From NCBI GenBank assembly GCA_964614185.1, contig CAZTKJ010000085.1:1-9759 (forward strand): a DNA stretch of 9,759 bases. Reading direction: 5' to 3'. Both the position numbers and the translations under genes were made by a program. Shown in pieces: positions 5,806 through 9,759 of this stretch. Numbering within the stretch: position 1 is the first letter of the stretch; each line of letters opens with the position of its first letter. Below the pieces are notes generated by a model. It was given only the letters and a program-made list of their open reading frames with translations. It had not been told where the DNA came from and did not search any database. This stretch comes from Suilimivivens sp964614185 (GTDB lineage: Bacteria; Bacillota; Clostridia; Lachnospirales; Lachnospiraceae).

Positions 5806-7533
5806 ATGAATCTTACCGATGCAGTCAAAAGTATTATCAGACCTCACGAAACAGATATTCTCACTCCTCTTTCCACTGTCTTTGGAGAATCCCTTGACCG
5901 GAACAATATTTTACCGGAATATCCCCGCCCCCAGATGGTGCGGGATTCCTATATCAATTTAAACGGCCTGTGGGATTATGCCATTACGGACACTCCGGCA
6001 AAGCCTGATTGTTTCCAGGGTTCCATTCTGGTACCCTTTTCCCCGGAAGCGTCGCTTTCCGGTGTAAACAGACAGCTGAAACCGGATGAGTATCTCTGGT
6101 ATCAGACCATTTTGCCGGTTGATGCGGATGCTCTTTTATCAGATAAGCATTTGATCCTGCATTTTGGCGCTGTAGACTATCTGACAGAGCTTTATATTAA
6201 TGAAAAGCACGTGCTTACCCATGAAGGGGGATATCTTCCTTTCGAGGCCGATATTACCTCCTATCTTCTTTCCGGGGACAATTTCCTTACCCTCAGAGTC
6301 CGGGACTTTACTGATGTCAGAAGTCAGGCCAGAGGGAAGCAGACACTAAAGCGGGGCGGCATCTTTTATACTGCCCAAAGCGGAATCTGGCAAAGTGTCT
6401 GGATGGAGTGGGTCCCCTCTTCTTATATTAAAAAGCTTCAGGTTCTGGCAAATTACGATACCCGCAAGGTCACAGTACATGCCACACTTCACGTAGACGA
6501 TATAGCCTCCGACATACAGGTTGTGGAAGAGACGGTTATCTCTGAGGATGACTTCCATCCCTGGAGTCCTGAATCTCCTTACCTTTACGACCTCAGGATA
6601 TCTTATAAGGAAGATACCGTTACCAGCTATTTTGCCCTACGTGCTTTTACCATAGAAAAAAGGAATGGCATTCCCTACTTCTGCCTGAATCATAAGCCTT
6701 ATTTCCTAATGGGGGTGCTGGATCAGGGGTACTGGCCGGATGGTCTGTATACTGCCCCTTCTGATGAAGCCCTGATCTATGATATCATGACCATGAAAAA
6801 TCTCGGTTTTAATATGCTGCGAAAACATATCAAAGTGGAAAGCGCCAGATGGTACTATCACTGTGACAGGTTAGGCATGATCGTGTGTCAGGATATGGTC
6901 AATGGCGGCAGTGCCTACCATATGCCTGTAATCAGCTATCTTCCCACACTCTGTCCCGGGCTTGCTTCCCATCTGAAAGATTCCCACTATGCCGCTCTTT
7001 CCAGAAAGGATGAAAAGGCACGTATCCAATGGGAAAAAGAATGCATGGAAACGGTAGACTATCTTTCCTTCTTCCCTTCCATTGCTATCTGGGTTCCTTT
7101 TAATGAAGGCTGGGGACAGTTTAACACACAGCGCATCACCAATCTTATTTACCATAAAGATAACACCCGCCTAGTAGATTCCGCCAGCGGATGGTTTGAC
7201 CAGCAATGCGGCGATTTTATCAGCGTCCACAATTATTTCAGGCCTCTTACGGTTCCTGTTAAGAAGTGGGGAGATCGTGCCTTTTTCCTTTCAGAATATG
7301 GTGGATTTGCCTGTCACATTAAAAACCATTCCAGCGTGGAGAGAGTTTTTGGTTATAAACGTTACGATACCCTTGCGCAGTTTAAAGAAGCCTATGAAGA
7401 ACTGATTCAAAAATCCCTGTATCCATTACGGAAACAGGGACTGTCCGGAGCCGTCTTTACCCAGCTTTCCGATGTAGAAGAGGAAGTAAACGGCATATTG
7501 ACTTATGACAGAAAAATCAATAAGCTTCTATGA
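5806..7533 (+). CDS. Glycoside hydrolase family 2 enzyme (beta-galactosidase/beta-glucuronidase-like)
   Basis: A 575-residue protein with no signal peptide, so it probably acts in the cytosol on imported glycosides. The jelly-roll sugar-binding domain spans about 38-205 (LPEYPRPQMVRDSYINLNG, then WYQTILP, LHFGAVDY and QSGIWQSVWME). A short immunoglobulin-like domain follows (about 206-282, with HPWSPESPYLYDLRI). The TIM barrel spans about 285-575. The retaining GH2 catalytic pair is visible: acid/base Glu434 in PFNEGWGQ and nucleophile Glu497 in FLSEYGG; HNY (475-477) also fits the active site. The exact sugar specificity cannot be told. The middle domain looks about 10-20 residues shorter than in the relatives I remember. 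It is the only plus-strand gene here, divergent from ylmH, and its last 6 bp overlap the end of the convergent MATE gene. No plus-strand terminator is visible. Confidence 0.93.
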   Translation: MNLTDAVKSIIRPHETDILTPLSTVFGESLDRNNILPEYPRPQMVRDSYINLNGLWDYAITDTPAKPDCFQGSILVPFSPEASLSGVNRQLKPDEYLWYQTILPVDADALLSDKHLILHFGAVDYLTELYINEKHVLTHEGGYLPFEADITSYLLSGDNFLTLRVRDFTDVRSQARGKQTLKRGGIFYTAQSGIWQSVWMEWVPSSYIKKLQVLANYDTRKVTVHATLHVDDIASDIQVVEETVISEDDFHPWSPESPYLYDLRISYKEDTVTSYFALRAFTIEKRNGIPYFCLNHKPYFLMGVLDQGYWPDGLYTAPSDEALIYDIMTMKNLGFNMLRKHIKVESARWYYHCDRLGMIVCQDMVNGGSAYHMPVISYLPTLCPGLASHLKDSHYAALSRKDEKARIQWEKECMETVDYLSFFPSIAIWVPFNEGWGQFNTQRITNLIYHKDNTRLVDSASGWFDQQCGDFISVHNYFRPLTVPVKKWGDRAFFLSEYGGFACHIKNHSSVERVFGYKRYDTLAQFKEAYEELIQKSLYPLRKQGLSGAVFTQLSDVEEEVNGILTYDRKINKLL

Positions 7534-8880
7534 TGCCATCATTCTGTCCAGTTTCTTTCGTACATGGATATATGCCGGGAACAGGAAAATATCTGCAAAG
7601 ATCCATGCCATGGGATTGGCAAAGCAGACACCGATAAAACCGAAATTTGGAACCAGAAACAGACCTGCAAGAGCTCTTGCCGTCATTTCAAACACACCTG
7701 CCAAAACGGCAAAGGTGCTAAAGCCCATTCCCTGTATCATGAAACGCACAATATTTACAAAAGCAAGGGGGATATAAAAAGCGCTGTTGACTATCAGCAT
7801 CATCCTGGCATTTGCAAGGACTTGTATTTCTCCTCCACCTACAAACAGATGGGCAAACTTATCGCCAAAAAGGAACAGGATGATAAAAGCGCATATGGCG
7901 TAAGCCACACCCAGAATGCTGCAGGAAAACAGTCCTTTTCCCAGCCTGTCCAGCTTCTTGGCTCCCACATTCTGACCGCCGTAGGTTGCCATAGTAGACC
8001 CCATGGCATCAATAGGACAGCAAAAGAACATGCTTACTTTACTTGCTGCAGTTACGGATGCCACTGCTACGGAACCTAAAGAGTTTACAGCCGTCTGCAA
8101 AATAACGGAACCGATAGCCGTAATAGAATACTGCAGTCCCATAGGTACTCCCATCCGGAAAAGCACCCGGATATGAACAGGATTTATTTTCCATTCTTCC
8201 TTCGTAATATGAAGGATCTCAAATTTCTTTATAATATAGAACAGGCAAAGCAGCCCTGAAATCAGCTGGGACACTACCGTTGCTACCGCTGCTCCCGATA
8301 CTCCCATCCGGAAAACCACAATACACAAAAGATCCAGTCCTATGTTCAGCATAGAGGAAATAAGCAGGAATACTAAGGGCGTCTTGGAATCCCCCATGGC
8401 ACGGATAATGCCGGATAAAATATTATAGAGGTATGTAGCAGGAATACCGATAAAAATAATCAATATATAGTGATAAGCATCTTCAAAAATATCTTCCGGC
8501 GTATTCATCCGCATCAGAATATTCCTGCAAAGCAAAGCTACTGCCGCTGTCATGATCACTGCAAAGATTCCGGAAAGCCATGCACTGTTAGCCACAACCT
8601 CTCTCATACCGGAATAATCCTTAGCTCCGAATTTATGTGCAATGGGAATTGCAAATCCATTACATACACCCATGCAGAATCCGATCACCATGAAATTCAA
8701 AGAACCTGTAGCTCCTACGCCGGCCAGGGCATTTACTCCCAGGAACCGTCCTACAATCACAGTATCCACCACGCTGTAAAACTGCTGAAATAAAAAGCCG
8801 AATAAAAGCGGTATGGAAAAGCCGAGAATCAATTTCATAGGAGAACCTGTCGTCATATCTTTTGTTGAATTCTTAGCCAT
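7528..8880 (-). CDS. MATE family multidrug/toxin efflux transporter
   Basis: A 450-residue protein with about twelve membrane helices, the standard size for MATE exporters, which expel cationic drugs and metabolites using a Na+ or H+ gradient. The N-terminus MTTGSPMKLILGFSIPLLFG followed by FQQFYSVVDTVIVGRFLGV is a hallmark of the Firmicutes branch. The repeat of this element starts at about residue 240, in FRMGVPMGLQYSITAIGS. The C-terminal helix is followed by a basic tail. The ATG at 8880 has GGGAGG eight to nine bases upstream, within an 18-bp tandem duplication. The stop overlaps the end of GH2. The substrate is unknown; neighbouring genes are for sugar use, and no regulator such as MarR or TetR is adjacent. 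The frame is intact and probably functional. Confidence 0.95.
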   Translation of the reverse strand: MAKNSTKDMTTGSPMKLILGFSIPLLFGFLFQQFYSVVDTVIVGRFLGVNALAGVGATGSLNFMVIGFCMGVCNGFAIPIAHKFGAKDYSGMREVVANSAWLSGIFAVIMTAAVALLCRNILMRMNTPEDIFEDAYHYILIIFIGIPATYLYNILSGIIRAMGDSKTPLVFLLISSMLNIGLDLLCIVVFRMGVSGAAVATVVSQLISGLLCLFYIIKKFEILHITKEEWKINPVHIRVLFRMGVPMGLQYSITAIGSVILQTAVNSLGSVAVASVTAASKVSMFFCCPIDAMGSTMATYGGQNVGAKKLDRLGKGLFSCSILGVAYAICAFIILFLFGDKFAHLFVGGGEIQVLANARMMLIVNSAFYIPLAFVNIVRFMIQGMGFSTFAVLAGVFEMTARALAGLFLVPNFGFIGVCFANPMAWIFADIFLFPAYIHVRKKLDRMMAS

Positions 8881-8882
8881 TT

Positions 8883-8918
8883 CTTATTCCTCCCAGAATA
8901 CTTATTTCTTCCAGAATA
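8883..8918. repeat. Tandem 18-bp direct repeat carrying the MATE ribosome binding site
   Basis: Two abutting 18-bp units (8883-8900 and 8901-8918) differ at two positions. On the minus strand they read TATTCTGGGAGGAATAAG (gene-proximal) and TATTCTGGAAGAAATAAG (distal). The two differences change GGGAGG into GAAGAA, so only the proximal copy has a working Shine-Dalgarno. The units sit immediately upstream of the ATG. Either a recent duplication of the ribosome site decayed, or the repeated AGAATA/CTTATT half-sites form a protein-binding site. Confidence 0.85.
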
Positions 8919-8936
8919 AGAGTATAATCATATTCT
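8913..8936 (-). promoter_or_regulatory. Possible promoter -10 and operator dyad of the MATE gene
   Basis: On the minus strand a TATACT -10-like box (8926-8921) lies inside the dyad AGAATA-12-TATTCT (8913-8918 with 8931-8936). The implied 5' leader is about 35 bases. The matching -35 position (TATCCT at 8949-8944) is poor. A dyad enclosing the -10 would suit a repressor, but in such an AT-rich stretch this could be chance. Confidence 0.3.
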
Positions 8937-9024
8937 TTAAAAAAGGATAGTAAAATTATATATAAAAAAAGTACAAATCTATTTCCTTTTTTTGAACAAT
9001 ATTATTAAACCAAAAAATTTTTGC

Positions 9025-9067
9025 AAAAAAAGAAGCAGTGGGATATTACTTCCCATCTGCTTCTTTT
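9025..9067 (-). terminator. Intrinsic terminator of the isomerase gene
   Basis: On the minus strand GAAGCAG-A-TGGGA pairs with TCCCA-CTGCTTC: 12 pairs with one bulged A, arms 9051-9063 and 9032-9043, loop of 7. Seven T's follow (9031-9025). It starts 17 bases after the isomerase stop. TTTT on the other side (9064-9067) might let it work in both directions, but no plus-strand gene ends here. It separates the isomerase transcript from the MATE gene. Confidence 0.9.
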
Positions 9068-9080
9068 CATATTCTCTCTC

Positions 9081-9759
9081 TTATGCAAAAGGATTCTCAG
9101 ATTTATAGAGCATTCCCTTAGGCTGATTAAAGCCAATCTCCTCAAGCTCTACTCCGATATATTTATATACTTCATACAAAGCTTTTCCGTAATGACCAAA
9201 CATAACAGCGCCATGATGAGGATAATTGCCCTCAATCAGTACATGGCGGTAGAATCTTCCCATTTCAGGAATTGCAAATACACCAATGCCGCCGAAGGAT
9301 TTGGTAGCTACAGGAAGTACTTCACCATGTGCTATATATCCCCGAAGTTTGCAGTCTGCTGTGGACTGTAAACGATAGAAGGTAATATCTCCGGGAATAA
9401 TATCGCCCTCTAAGGTTCCGTTGGTAACTTCTACCGGAAGAGAACGAGCCATGATCATCTGATACTTCATGCTGCAGAAAGAAAGTTTCTTAGCGTTTGT
9501 ATTGCCGCAATGGAATCCCATAAAGGTATCCTTATGTGTATAATCAAACTTGCCCTTGATAGATTCTTCATACATATCATCGGGAACCGTATTATTGATA
9601 TCAAGCAGTGTTACGATATCATTACTGATTGCCGTACCGATAAATTCGCTTAAGCATCCGTAAATATCTACCTCACAGGATACGGGAATGCCCATACCTG
9701 CCAAACGGCTGTTTACATAGCAGGGAACAAATCCAAACTGTGTCTGGAATGCGGGCCAG
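9081..9759 (-). CDS. L-fucose/L-arabinose isomerase family protein, C-terminal part (cut by right window edge)
   Basis: The minus-strand frame is open from the right edge to a TAA at 9081-9083, giving 225 complete codons. The visible residues begin WPAFQTQFGFVPCYVNSRLA, so an internal TTG at 9704 is not the true start. The family converts aldoses to ketoses, for example L-fucose to L-fuculose. Candidate divalent-metal ligands resemble those of FucI: the Glu of SCEVDIYG, the Asp of TLLDINN and the His of PHHGAV. Other conserved stretches are GFHCGNTNAKKLSF, TLEGDIIPGDITF and GGIGVFAIPEMGRFYRHV, ending in NQPKGMLYKSENPFA. The full protein should be roughly 480-500 residues, so about half is missing. 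Its substrate is uncertain. A strong terminator follows directly. Confidence 0.88.
   Translation of the reverse strand, partial: WPAFQTQFGFVPCYVNSRLAGMGIPVSCEVDIYGCLSEFIGTAISNDIVTLLDINNTVPDDMYEESIKGKFDYTHKDTFMGFHCGNTNAKKLSFCSMKYQMIMARSLPVEVTNGTLEGDIIPGDITFYRLQSTADCKLRGYIAHGEVLPVATKSFGGIGVFAIPEMGRFYRHVLIEGNYPHHGAVMFGHYGKALYEVYKYIGVELEEIGFNQPKGMLYKSENPFA

Noticed and set aside
7564..8079. 171-codon plus-strand frame opposite the MATE gene
   Set aside because: Antisense shadow with low-complexity Lys/His/Cys-rich product; the MATE frame explains the region.
1..9759. CRISPR arrays, insertion sequences, tRNA genes or phage genes
   Set aside because: No spaced repeat array, transposase or integrase frame, terminal inverted repeats, or tRNA-like fold was seen on either strand.

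Overview
The window looks like chromosomal DNA from an anaerobic, spore-forming Clostridia bacterium, most likely Lachnospiraceae. Its base composition is moderately A/T-rich with strong GGAGG-type ribosome binding sites. The proteins read like Lachnospiraceae members of their families: a PdaB-like spore polysaccharide deacetylase, a PTS EIIC-EAL fusion, PepT, an AEC permease, YlmH, a cytosolic GH2 enzyme, a MATE exporter and a FucI-type isomerase. This assignment is an inference from protein character; no rRNA or other marker gene is present.

Layout: seven of the eight genes lie on the minus strand. Reading that strand from the right edge: the C-terminal part of an L-fucose/L-arabinose isomerase family protein (9081-9759, cut by the window), followed by a clear intrinsic terminator (9025-9067). 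Next is a MATE exporter (7528-8880), whose start is preceded by a tandem 18-bp duplication that copies the Shine-Dalgarno segment. A single plus-strand gene, a GH2 glycosidase (5806-7533), converges on the MATE gene, and the two reading frames overlap by 6 bp. Divergent from GH2, across a 174-bp intergenic region, a run of three closely spaced minus-strand genes begins: ylmH (S4 RNA-binding), an AEC-family permease and pepT, with gaps of 38 and 42 bp. After a 142-bp AT-rich gap comes the EIIC-EAL membrane phosphodiesterase (382-2508). After a further 100 bp containing a perfect 12-bp inverted repeat comes the start of a PdaB-like deacetylase (1-281), which is cut by the left edge.

How the genes may work together: ylmH, the AEC permease and pepT could share a transcript, with the permease and PepT plausibly joined in peptide or organic-acid use. 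GH2 and the isomerase both belong to sugar catabolism but are not in one operon here. The most notable protein is the EIIC-EAL fusion. It has a sugar-transporter membrane domain of the lactose/cellobiose PTS type, with no EIIA or EIIB in view, joined to an EAL domain whose catalytic residues all appear intact. This suggests a sugar-responsive c-di-GMP hydrolase. I saw no CRISPR array, insertion sequence, tRNA, rRNA or phage gene. No stretch longer than 300 bp lacks a gene.
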